Positions 8,844 through 16,247 of a stretch of 64,000 nt of DNA are shown in pieces. This DNA comes from Sneathiella chinensis (GTDB lineage: Bacteria > Pseudomonadota > Alphaproteobacteria > Sneathiellales > Sneathiellaceae), in the NCBI RefSeq assembly GCF_012720115.1, contig NZ_VNWN01000004.1, forward strand, positions 310,001-374,000. The letters are read 5' to 3'. The notes beneath the pieces were generated by a model. It did no database searches, had not been told where the DNA came from, and saw only the letters and a program-made list of their open reading frames with translations. Within the stretch, counting starts at the first letter, position 1, and every line of letters starts with the position of its first letter. The translations under genes and the position numbers were made by a program.

Positions 8844-9317
8844 ATGATAGAAAACAAGATCAAGCCATCCGGGCTGTATTACGAAGAGTTCGAGGTCGGG
8901 CAGGAGTTTCACCATGCCCTGACCCGGACTGTCACGGAAATGGACAACATCATGTTCTGTGCCATGACCCACAATCCGCAGCCCCTGCATCTGGACGAGG
9001 AATATTCCAAGGACACCATGTATGGGCAGCGTATTGTGAACAGCCTGTTCACCCTGGGCCTGCTGGTTGGCGTTACCGTTGCGGATACCACACTCGGGAC
9101 CACCCTTGGCAATCTTGGCATGACCGATATCCGTTTCAAGAACCCGGTATTCCACGGCGATACCATTCGCGTCGTGACCCGGATCAAGGATATGCGCGAA
9201 AGCAAGTCCCGCCCCAATGAGGGCATCGTTGTGTTTGAGCATATCGGCTATAACCAGCGGGACGAGGAAATTGCCTATGTGGTCCGCACCGGCCTGATGA
9301 AGAAGAGACCGGCATGA
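8844..9317 (+). CDS. MaoC-family (hot-dog) dehydratase/hydratase
   Basis: This single hot-dog domain protein of 157 residues is of the MaoC enoyl-CoA hydratase type, starting LYYEEFEVGQEFHHALTRTV. The hydratase-2 motif region reads HNPQPLHLDEEY; aligned with the usual GDxNPxH, the catalytic Asp is Asn while the His is kept. That variant is common in single-domain MaoC proteins of acyl-CoA clusters, so activity cannot be excluded. The next gene begins inside its stop (ATGA). It probably hydrates an unsaturated branched or dicarboxylic acyl-CoA for the lyase encoded next to it; this is inference. GGGAGAGAAAG precedes the ATG. Confidence 0.85.
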   Translation: MIENKIKPSGLYYEEFEVGQEFHHALTRTVTEMDNIMFCAMTHNPQPLHLDEEYSKDTMYGQRIVNSLFTLGLLVGVTVADTTLGTTLGNLGMTDIRFKNPVFHGDTIRVVTRIKDMRESKSRPNEGIVVFEHIGYNQRDEEIAYVVRTGLMKKRPA

Positions 9318-10207
9318 TTATCCGGTCCCTGCTTTTCGTCCCCGGTGACAGCGAGAAGAAAATGGCAAAAGGCGGCGAGAATGCCGCCGATGCCCTGATT
9401 CTGGATCTTGAGGATTCCGTATCCGATGACCGTCAGGATGTGGCCCGGGAACTGACCTGCAAGTATCTTCAGGACAATCCGGACCGCAGCCGTCAGCAGT
9501 TGTGGGTTCGGATCAATCCGCTGGACAGTCCGCTGTCCCTGCCGGACCTTGCGGCTGTCATGCCGGGGGCGCCGGACGGGATCGTCTTGCCCAAGGTTTA
9601 TTCCTCGGACGAGGTCAACAAACTGGACAATTACCTGTCCATTCTGGAGGTACGCGAAGGCCTGCCTCAGGGGTCGACAAAAATCCTGTGTGTTGCCACG
9701 GAAACAGCAGCCTCGCTGCTGACTTTCCATACCTACCTCGAAAATACCACGGACCGCTTGGTCGCCATGACATGGGGCGGCGAGGATCTGGCGGCATCCC
9801 TGCATGCCAGTGACAACCGCCATCCCGACACCGGCGAATATGACCATCCGTTCCAGTTGGCCAGAACCCTGTGTCTGTCCACGTCGCGGGCGCTGGATAT
9901 CCAACCGGTTGGGGTTGTCTATACCAACTTCCGCGATCTGGATGGCCTGCGCGAGGAATGCCTGCGGGATCGTCGCTCCGGCTTTTTCGGGAAAATTGCC
10001 ATTCACCCGGCCCAGTCCGAGGTGATCAACGAGGCCTTTACCCCGACAGAGGCCGAGATCGGCCATGCCCGGCGGGTCGTGGATATCTTTGAACAGAACC
10101 CCGGTCTTGGAACCGTCGGTCTGGACGGGATGATGCTGGACATGCCGCACCTGAAACAGGCGCGGAACCTGCTGGCACTGGCGGATCAGATCAACAACCG
10201 GTCCTGA
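9314..10207 (+). CDS. HpcH/HpaI / citrate-lyase-beta-like CoA-thioester lyase
   Basis: This TIM-barrel lyase of 297 residues belongs to the CitE / malyl-CoA lyase group, which cleaves (or condenses) 3-hydroxyacyl-CoA diacids such as malyl-CoA or citramalyl-CoA. Motifs in order are RSLLFVPGDSEKKM, DALILDLEDSV (Asp/Glu near the magnesium), GIVLPKV, VATETAASLL, TWGGEDLAASL and GFFGKIAIHPAQ. It overlaps the MaoC gene by four bases, so a hydrate-then-cleave pair is likely. Substrate candidates are citramalyl-CoA or methylmalyl-CoA; none is proven by sequence. Confidence 0.86.
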   Translation: MIIRSLLFVPGDSEKKMAKGGENAADALILDLEDSVSDDRQDVARELTCKYLQDNPDRSRQQLWVRINPLDSPLSLPDLAAVMPGAPDGIVLPKVYSSDEVNKLDNYLSILEVREGLPQGSTKILCVATETAASLLTFHTYLENTTDRLVAMTWGGEDLAASLHASDNRHPDTGEYDHPFQLARTLCLSTSRALDIQPVGVVYTNFRDLDGLREECLRDRRSGFFGKIAIHPAQSEVINEAFTPTEAEIGHARRVVDIFEQNPGLGTVGLDGMMLDMPHLKQARNLLALADQINNRS

Positions 10208-10232
10208 TCCCGGCCTGTCAATAAACCATACT

Positions 10233-10275
10233 GCCATGCCCGCATTTTCGCAGCCTTGCGTCATGCGGGCATGGC
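10233..10275 (+). other. Long perfect hairpin between lyase and CoA-transferase genes
   Basis: A 13-bp perfect inverted repeat, GCCATGCCCGCAT (10233-10245) and ATGCGGGCATGGC (10263-10275), encloses a 17-base loop. No T-run follows, so it is not a standard terminator. Lying within an apparent operon, it may protect or process the mRNA or bind a regulator. Confidence 0.6.
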
Positions 10276-10305
10276 CAATAACATCAAAAACAAAGGAGAA
10301 AAGGA

Positions 10306-11511
10306 ATGCCAGGCTGTCTGGACGGAATCCGGATTGTGGATTTGTCTACCGTGATTCTGGGGCCGTGGGCTACGCAGATGCTGGGGGATATGGGGGCGGA
10401 CGTCATCAAGGTCGAAACGCCGGGCGGGGATACCACCCGCAATTCCGGACCCAAGCAGAATGACGGCATGGGGTCCCTGTATCTGGGGGTGAACCGCAAC
10501 AAGCGAAGCGTGGTTGTGGACCTTCGGACCGAGGAGGGGCGGGAAGCCCTGTTCAAGATTGTCGGTACGGCCGATGTGTTCCTGCATAACATGCGTCCCA
10601 AGGTCGCCAAGAAGCTGGGGCTGGACTACGAACGGTTTGCCGAGGCGTATCCCGACCTTATTTTCTGCGCCACCTACGGGTTCCGTAAAGACGGACCCAT
10701 GGCGGACAAGCCGGCCTATGACGATATCATTCAGGCCGCCTGCGGTATTGCCGATCTGCAAACGGTCACCGCGGACCAACCGCGTTTTGTGCCGACAATC
10801 GTTGCGGACAAGACAACCGCCTATAACGTGGTGTCAGCCATTCTTGCCGGGCTTTTGAACCGGGAGCGGGGCGGCGGCGGCCAGTCGATCGAGGTTCCCA
10901 TGTTCGAGACCCTTGTGGACTATGTCATGGTCGAGCATCTTTACGGCGCCGCGTTCGAGCCGCACAAGGGCCCGATGGGGTATGAGCGTCTTCTGAATGT
11001 GGAGCGGCGTCCCTACGCGACGAAGGATGGCTATCTTGCCGTTCTGCCCTATACGGATGCCAACTGGCGGGATTTCTTCGATGTGGCCGGAATGCCCGAG
11101 ATGAAGGATGATCCGCGCTTTGTGGATCTGGCCACCCGGACCCGCTATTCCGAGGAAATCTACCAGCTTCTGGGCGAGATCGTTGCCACCCGCACATCGG
11201 CGGACTGGCAGCGGGATCTTGATACCAAGGGCATCCCGGTGCAGCCGGTCCTGACCAAGGAGATGCTGCTGGAGGATGAACAGCTTCATGCCTCCGGGTT
11301 CTGGCGTCTGGAGGACCATCCGACGGAAGGCACCTTGCGTATGACAGACCCGCCGATCCGTTTTTCGAAGACGCCGTCAACCATTCGCAGGTTGGCCCCC
11401 CATCTTGGGGAACATAGTGCGGAAATCCTGCGGGAAGCCGGATATTCGGACGCCGAAATCGAGACCTTGTTCGAGGTTGGCGCCACCAAGACAACCAGAC
11501 TTGAAAAATAA
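10306..11511 (+). CDS. CaiB/BaiF (family III) CoA-transferase
   Basis: This protein of 401 residues moves CoA between carboxylic acids through an aspartyl-CoA intermediate. It starts GIRIVDLSTVILGPWATQML, then has GADVIKVETPGGDTTR, LGVNRNKRSVVVDL, the catalytic Asp D139 in KPAYDDIIQA, and a C-terminal region typical of the interlocked dimer. Together with the upstream hydratase and lyase it would complete activation, hydration and cleavage of an unsaturated diacid such as itaconate or mesaconate. This reading rests on gene combination only. AAGGAGAAAAGGA precedes the ATG, and a terminator follows directly. Confidence 0.9.
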   Translation: MPGCLDGIRIVDLSTVILGPWATQMLGDMGADVIKVETPGGDTTRNSGPKQNDGMGSLYLGVNRNKRSVVVDLRTEEGREALFKIVGTADVFLHNMRPKVAKKLGLDYERFAEAYPDLIFCATYGFRKDGPMADKPAYDDIIQAACGIADLQTVTADQPRFVPTIVADKTTAYNVVSAILAGLLNRERGGGGQSIEVPMFETLVDYVMVEHLYGAAFEPHKGPMGYERLLNVERRPYATKDGYLAVLPYTDANWRDFFDVAGMPEMKDDPRFVDLATRTRYSEEIYQLLGEIVATRTSADWQRDLDTKGIPVQPVLTKEMLLEDEQLHASGFWRLEDHPTEGTLRMTDPPIRFSKTPSTIRRLAPHLGEHSAEILREAGYSDAEIETLFEVGATKTTRLEK

Positions 11512-11515
11512 CGGA

Positions 11516-11543
11516 TGCCCCGCCTGTTGGCGGGGCATTTTTT
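11516..11543 (+). terminator. Rho-independent terminator or attenuator
   Basis: A nine-bp stem TGCCCCGCC / GGCGGGGCA with a four-base loop is followed by six T residues. It lies only a few bases after the CoA-transferase stop and 24 bases before the enoyl-CoA hydratase ATG. It therefore either ends the operon or tunes read-through into the last gene. Confidence 0.85.
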
Positions 11544-11567
11544 GTTTAGACAGAGAGGGAGAGACAG

Positions 11568-12350
11568 ATGGGAACCTATGAAAATATCACCGTGGAGCGG
11601 GAGGGCGCGGTTGCGGTCCTGAAGCTGAACCGGCCAGAGGCGCTGAATGCGCTGACATTCGACATGATGGACGAGGTTCAGGAGGCAATTGCCGCCCTCA
11701 ATGAAGACCGGTCTGTGCGCTGTCTGGTCCTGACCGGGGCGGGACGGGGTTTCTGTTCCGGGCAGGATTTGCGAAGCCGCAGCACCAACCCCGCCAATCT
11801 GGTGGAAGACGTGATGAACAGCTATTACGGGGCGTTCAAGGCGATCCGTACCTGCCGGGTGCCGGTGATCACGGCGGTGAACGGTGTGGCAGCGGGCGGC
11901 GGCTTTTCGTTTGCCCTTGCCGGGGATATCCTGATGGCCGCGAAATCCGCCCGCTTCATTCAGGTGTTCAGCCGCATTGCGCTGGTCCCGGATCTGGGGT
12001 CCACACTTCTGTTGCCGCAGGCCATCGGGCGGTCGGCAGCGTTGAAGTTGATGATGACCAACGACACCCTGACCGCAGAGGAGGCGCTCAAAATCGGCCT
12101 GATTAGTGATTGCGTCGAGGATGACAGGCTGATGGACGCGGCGCTGGAACTGGCGGGCCGTCTTGCCAAGGGGCCGACCCATGCCCTGATGATGACCCGC
12201 GCGCTGGTGGATGAGCCAGAGGGGGATCTTCTGGAAAGGCAGTTCCGACGCGAGCTGGAAGTGCAGGTGGAGATGCGGGATCGTCCCGATGCGCGGGAAG
12301 GCGTTGCCGCTTTCTTGGAGAAAAGAGCCCCCGTCTTCCGCGGCGAATAG
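11568..12350 (+). CDS. Enoyl-CoA hydratase/isomerase family protein, PaaG-like
   Basis: This crotonase-fold protein of 260 residues has oxyanion-hole segments VLTGAGRGFCSGQDL and VNGVAAGGGFSFALAGDI, then IALVPDLGSTLLLPQAIG. The Asp in VPDLGST stands where hydratases carry a Glu, which is the pattern of PaaG-like isomerases of the phenylacetate pathway. Other phenylacetate genes are absent here, so it may serve double-bond isomerisation in the neighbouring CoA pathway. GAGGGAGAGAC precedes the ATG; a terminator-like hairpin separates it from the CoA-transferase gene. Confidence 0.88.
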   Translation: MGTYENITVEREGAVAVLKLNRPEALNALTFDMMDEVQEAIAALNEDRSVRCLVLTGAGRGFCSGQDLRSRSTNPANLVEDVMNSYYGAFKAIRTCRVPVITAVNGVAAGGGFSFALAGDILMAAKSARFIQVFSRIALVPDLGSTLLLPQAIGRSAALKLMMTNDTLTAEEALKIGLISDCVEDDRLMDAALELAGRLAKGPTHALMMTRALVDEPEGDLLERQFRRELEVQVEMRDRPDAREGVAAFLEKRAPVFRGE

Positions 12351-12386
12351 CATCCGGGCAAGAAACCTTTTCTGCACGTTGCCGGA

Positions 12387-12412
12387 CCAATCGGGGAAAA
12401 ACCCCCGGTTGG
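12387..12412 (+). other. Hairpin downstream of the enoyl-CoA hydratase gene
   Basis: CCAATCGGGG and CCCCGGTTGG can pair (with one G-T pair) around a short A-rich loop. A purine-rich stretch follows rather than T residues, so termination is doubtful; it may mark the 3' end of the transcript. Confidence 0.4.
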
Positions 12413-12563
12413 GAGGGGAGAGGGAGGATTAATCGTATTTTTTGAAGGCCATTCGGGCCGGATAGTTGTCCGGTTTATAGAGATGAGAGGGGGGAAATTA
12501 ACCTCATTTTAACATCGAATTGGCACTTTGACGATATTACTCTTCTTAGGTCATCTACTTATA

Positions 12564-14615
12564 ATGGCACTTGCTGAAAATAAAGGAAGCTGGGGACGAA
12601 AGCGGGATAGCGGGACCAGGGAAGTCTTGCGGGACCGCTACAGGATTTTTCTGTCCAGCCCGATCCCGCATATGGATAGCGGCGAGAATCGCGCCTATCA
12701 GGTGGAGGATCTGCGCGACCCTGTCTCGCGTCTGTATGCCATTGTTGTGGACCCTTCCATACCGTATCGCGATGAAATGGCTCAGCGGATGACCTCGCGC
12801 AGTGTGTCGGGCATCCTTGAACTGCATGCCCACGGGGTGGTTCAGTTTGACGATACGGACTATCGGTATGTGTTTGTTTTTGACCAACCCCTGCATGGGC
12901 GGGCCTTTTCGGAAGGCACCCCGCTGACCGAGCAGGAGGTTCTTGGCAAGATCGTCCCGCGTCTGATCGATACCATCACCGATTTGCACAGCCGGGGACT
13001 GGCCCACCGGGGCATCCGCGCTGATAATCTGTTCTTACGCGAAAAGGGCCGTCTTGGGCTGGTACTGGGAGAGGCGGTTACAAACCCGGCAGGGTCCTTG
13101 CAGCCGGCGGTTTATGAGCCTTTGGAATCGGCCAACGCCATGCCCCATGGACGCGGGGAATTGAACCCGGCGGCCGATGTGTATGCGTTGGGTGTTCTGA
13201 TTGTGCATCTTCTGGGCGGGGTGTTGCCCGGTCAGGGACGGCAGGCCGTGGACCTTTACAAGGCCAAGCTGCAGCAGGGCACCTATGCGGTGCTGGTCCC
13301 GAAAATCCAGGCTTCCAGCCGGGCCGGTTTCCTGCTGGCCGGGTTGCTGAACGACGATATTACCCGCCGCTGGAATCTTGAGGTCCTGAAGCGATGGCGG
13401 GATGGGGTCTATGAACGGCCCCGCCCCGGTTTCGGCGACCGTCGGGCGCCGGGCCCGATTGCTTTTGATGATCAGGAATTTGTCTCGCCCCGTCTGTTGG
13501 CGCAGGCCCTGACGGAACGTCCGTCCCTTGGCTACAGCATTCTTGAGAACGGCAAGCTGGAAAGCTGGGTTCGCAACTCCCTCAATGACAAGGAGGCCGC
13601 CGTTCGCATTGGCGAAATCCTGACCAGGTCAACCGGGTTGACGCGGGGAATGCGGCGCAATGAAATTCAGGCGATCTCTCGGGCAGCGGCCATTCTCGAT
13701 CATCAGGGGGCCCTGTGGTATCGCGATATTACCTTTTCCCGCGGGGGGATGGGCAGTTTGCTGGCCTATGGCTTTCGCAAGGGCGGAGCGCTGAAAAACA
13801 CCCTTGCCGAACTGCTGGAAAGCGGCCTTCTTCCCGATGTGGTGTTTACGGACCAGAACCGTATGACCAAGGAAAAGAAGAAGGAAGACAGCTGGATGAA
13901 AATCGGCGCGGCGGCCGATTGTTTCGAATATATGGAAAAATGGAAGCATCTGGGCTTTGGCCTGGAACGCTGCCTGTATGAACTGAACCCCACGTTATCC
14001 TGTCTCAGTCCGTCGCTGGACGGGGCCTATGTCAGGGATGTGGGGCAGTTGCTGGAGATACTGGAGACCAAGGCCCTGCAGATGGATGGAAAAATCAATC
14101 CGTTTGATAGGCATATTGCGGCCTTTGTCGCGGCCCGCACCCGCAGTGTCTCGAAGCATTTCTCGCGTCTGGCCGCACTGCCGCAGGGCAGCATTGATTA
14201 CACCATTTCCCTGCTGAACCTGTTTGCCCGCCTGCAGAACCTTCTGAAGCCGGGGCCGCTCCCCGGGTTGAGCCTGTGGTTCGGGCAGGCGATCGAGCCG
14301 CTGATCCAGAAAATCCATTCGGAAATGCGGCGAGAACTGGTCCGGGCGAAATATGAGCGGGTCAAGGATTCCGGCAATCTGGAGAAAATCCTGATCGAAC
14401 TGGACCTGAAGAACCACATCATTCGGGATGCCAGTGAATATGATCAGGCGATCAAGGCCTTCATTGCCGTTGATAACGGGATTGAGGCACTGGAAAAAGG
14501 GAGTGATTACCGAAAACTGGCGGCCCAGAAATATGGTCACTGGATTGCCTCCGTTCTGTCCATCAGCGTCCTGTTTGCCAGCATGGGGCTGTCCTACATG
14601 TATTTCATACGGTGA
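12564..14615 (+). CDS. Tail-anchored protein-kinase-like pseudokinase
   Basis: This 683-residue protein has a Ser/Thr-kinase-like fold over about residues 25-280 but has lost its chemistry. The VAIK lysine region reads YAIVV (no Lys), HRD reads H148-R149-G150, and DFG is replaced by LGE near 169-171. The kinase-like C-lobe ADVYALGVLIVHLLGG remains recognisable. A long helical region of unknown function follows (about 290-650), and one membrane segment ends the protein (WIASVLSISVLFASMG), so the bulk should face the cytosol. The next gene, a small membrane protein, starts four bases later. The start is uncertain: the ATG has only a weak TTAGG upstream, and a TTG at 12528 is possible. Confidence 0.8.
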   Translation: MALAENKGSWGRKRDSGTREVLRDRYRIFLSSPIPHMDSGENRAYQVEDLRDPVSRLYAIVVDPSIPYRDEMAQRMTSRSVSGILELHAHGVVQFDDTDYRYVFVFDQPLHGRAFSEGTPLTEQEVLGKIVPRLIDTITDLHSRGLAHRGIRADNLFLREKGRLGLVLGEAVTNPAGSLQPAVYEPLESANAMPHGRGELNPAADVYALGVLIVHLLGGVLPGQGRQAVDLYKAKLQQGTYAVLVPKIQASSRAGFLLAGLLNDDITRRWNLEVLKRWRDGVYERPRPGFGDRRAPGPIAFDDQEFVSPRLLAQALTERPSLGYSILENGKLESWVRNSLNDKEAAVRIGEILTRSTGLTRGMRRNEIQAISRAAAILDHQGALWYRDITFSRGGMGSLLAYGFRKGGALKNTLAELLESGLLPDVVFTDQNRMTKEKKKEDSWMKIGAAADCFEYMEKWKHLGFGLERCLYELNPTLSCLSPSLDGAYVRDVGQLLEILETKALQMDGKINPFDRHIAAFVAARTRSVSKHFSRLAALPQGSIDYTISLLNLFARLQNLLKPGPLPGLSLWFGQAIEPLIQKIHSEMRRELVRAKYERVKDSGNLEKILIELDLKNHIIRDASEYDQAIKAFIAVDNGIEALEKGSDYRKLAAQKYGHWIASVLSISVLFASMGLSYMYFIR

Positions 14616-14619
14616 TGTG

Positions 14620-15150
14620 ATGTCCAAGACAGCGACAAGGAAATCCGGGAACGGCCTGTTTCCCATACTGGTCTTCACTGGCCTGTGTTCGGTTTTTGCG
14701 CCGCCGACCATGTTGATCATTGGGGTGGGCATGTTGCCGACCCTGGTGGCGGCGCTGGCCCGTCCGGGCGGCGTGCGGGGCAGCATTGCCGCCATGCTGG
14801 CGCTCAATCTGGCGGGGGTTATTCCTGTGGTGGGGATGCTGTGGCGCTGGGGTCATACGCTGGAAAATGCCATTTCACTGCTGACCGATGTGTTCATGTG
14901 GTTGCTCATGTTTGGCGGGGCCGGGGTGGCGGCCTTCCTATTGTGGGGGGTGCCGATCCTTGTGCATGCCGCCTATGAGGTGCAGGCCCAGACCATGATC
15001 AAGCGACTGGAAAAACGGCGTATCAAGCTGATCGAGGAATGGGGCGGCCAGATCATCGAGGATGCCAAATATGGCGCCGGTCGGAAACGCCCTTCCGGGG
15101 ATGATGAAGAGGCAGGCGAGGAGCCTGATCTGGTGGCCGAGGAGATCTAG
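14620..15150 (+). CDS. Small multi-pass membrane protein, partner of the pseudokinase
   Basis: This is an unrecognised protein of 176 residues. Three hydrophobic stretches, at about residues 13-45, 54-75 and 84-118, are followed by a charged tail (KRLEKRRIKLIEEWGGQIIE) and an acidic end, probably cytosolic. The ATG comes four bases after the stop of the pseudokinase gene, inside GGTGATG, so the two are very likely translated together and may form one membrane complex. A strong terminator follows. No enzyme motif is visible and I assign no function. Confidence 0.8.
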   Translation: MSKTATRKSGNGLFPILVFTGLCSVFAPPTMLIIGVGMLPTLVAALARPGGVRGSIAAMLALNLAGVIPVVGMLWRWGHTLENAISLLTDVFMWLLMFGGAGVAAFLLWGVPILVHAAYEVQAQTMIKRLEKRRIKLIEEWGGQIIEDAKYGAGRKRPSGDDEEAGEEPDLVAEEI

Positions 15151-15173
15151 ACGGGACGCCTGTTCCAACCCAC

Positions 15174-15205
15174 AAAAAAAGCCCGGCATCTGACCGGGCT
15201 TTTTT
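15174..15205. terminator. Bidirectional rho-independent terminator
   Basis: A seven-A run, then GCCCGG-N7-CCGGGC, then six T residues. It separates the convergent pseudokinase operon and rpoH and can act in both directions. Confidence 0.88.
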
Positions 15206-15258
15206 GTTGTTTCTGTTTACGTTTCTGTTTCCGGGACGCGGGACGGCCGCGCCGGACA

Positions 15259-16137
15259 TCAGTTGATATGCTGTTCGATGGCTCTGGCCTTCACGGCCTT
15301 TTGCAGTTTCTCGAATGCCCGGACCTCAATCTGGCGGACCCGCTCGCGACTGATGTTGTAATGCTGGCTCAATTCTTCCAGCGTCAGCGGTTCATCGCGC
15401 AGACGACGTTCCGTCAGGATATGACGTTCCCGGTCGTTCAGCTTGTCCATGGCGCCGGCAAGCAGGGCGCGGCGGTTCTTCAGTTCCTGATTTTCCGCGT
15501 AAACGGTTTCCTGATCCGGCGCGTCATCTTCCAGCCAGTCCATCCATTCGCCTTCGCTGTCGGCGCGCATGGGGGAGTTCAGGCTGTGATCCGGCGCGGT
15601 CAGGCGGCGGTTCATGTTGATAACCTCGGTTTCGGAAACCCCCAGCTTTTCGGAAATGGACTTCACCTGTTCGTGGGTCATGTCCCCATCGTCAATGGCC
15701 TGAATCTGGCCCTTGATCTTGCGCAGGTTGAAGAACAGCTTCTTCTGGGCGGCGGTTGTCCCCATCTTGACCAGTGACCAGGTCCGCAGGATATATTCCT
15801 GAATGGAGGCCCGGATCCACCACATGGCATAGGTGGACAGGCGGAACCCTTTTTCAGGTTCGAACCGCTTGACCGCCTGCATCATACCAACGTTACCCTC
15901 GGCGATCAGTTCCCCGACGGGAAGACCATAGCCGCGGTACCCCATGGCGATTTTGGCGACGAGACGAAGATGGCTTGTGACCAGTTTGTGGGCAGCTTCG
16001 GAATCCTGACGGTCCTTCCATGCGGTCGCCAGCATATATTCCTCTTCCGGCTCCAGCATGGGGAATTTGCGGATTTCCTGCAAATAGCGGGACAAGCCCC
16101 CCTCTGGTGTTACTGTCGGCAAAGACGTATTGCTCAT
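15259..16137 (-). CDS. rpoH: RNA polymerase heat-shock sigma factor (sigma-32)
   Basis: This is an alternative sigma factor of 292 residues for heat-shock promoters. Region 2 is seen as LRLVAKIAMGYRGYGLPVGE and FRLSTYAMWWIRASIQEYIL (-10 recognition). The RpoH-specific box QKKLFFNLRKIK follows, then region 3 and region 4 with EELSQHYNISRERVRQIEVR (-35 recognition). It lies downstream of rluD on the same strand with a 110-base gap that carries a perfect inverted repeat. An hsp20 gene in this same window is a plausible target. Confidence 0.97.
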   Translation of the reverse strand: MSNTSLPTVTPEGGLSRYLQEIRKFPMLEPEEEYMLATAWKDRQDSEAAHKLVTSHLRLVAKIAMGYRGYGLPVGELIAEGNVGMMQAVKRFEPEKGFRLSTYAMWWIRASIQEYILRTWSLVKMGTTAAQKKLFFNLRKIKGQIQAIDDGDMTHEQVKSISEKLGVSETEVINMNRRLTAPDHSLNSPMRADSEGEWMDWLEDDAPDQETVYAENQELKNRRALLAGAMDKLNDRERHILTERRLRDEPLTLEELSQHYNISRERVRQIEVRAFEKLQKAVKARAIEQHIN

Positions 16138-16217
16138 TTACAGCACCCTCTCTTTGTTTCTAGCAAGTCCGGGAGAACCCACAAGTCTGTCAGGTAAAAG
16201 TCCGGACCCCTTGCAAC

Positions 16218-16242
16218 TCTCAATTTAAATGGAAAATTGAGA
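16218..16242. promoter_or_regulatory. Inverted repeat upstream of rpoH
   Basis: TCTCAATTT (16218-16226) and AAATTGAGA (16234-16242) form a perfect nine-bp inverted repeat with a seven-base spacer. It lies between the rluD stop and rpoH. No T-run follows on the minus strand, so an operator or a leader hairpin for rpoH is more likely than a terminator. Confidence 0.4.
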
Positions 16243-16247
16243 CTGAA

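Noticed and set aside
12528-12565. TTGACG and TATAAT near the pseudokinase start as a promoter
   Set aside because: The spacing is 26 bases, far from the normal 17, and the TATAAT overlaps the chosen ATG.
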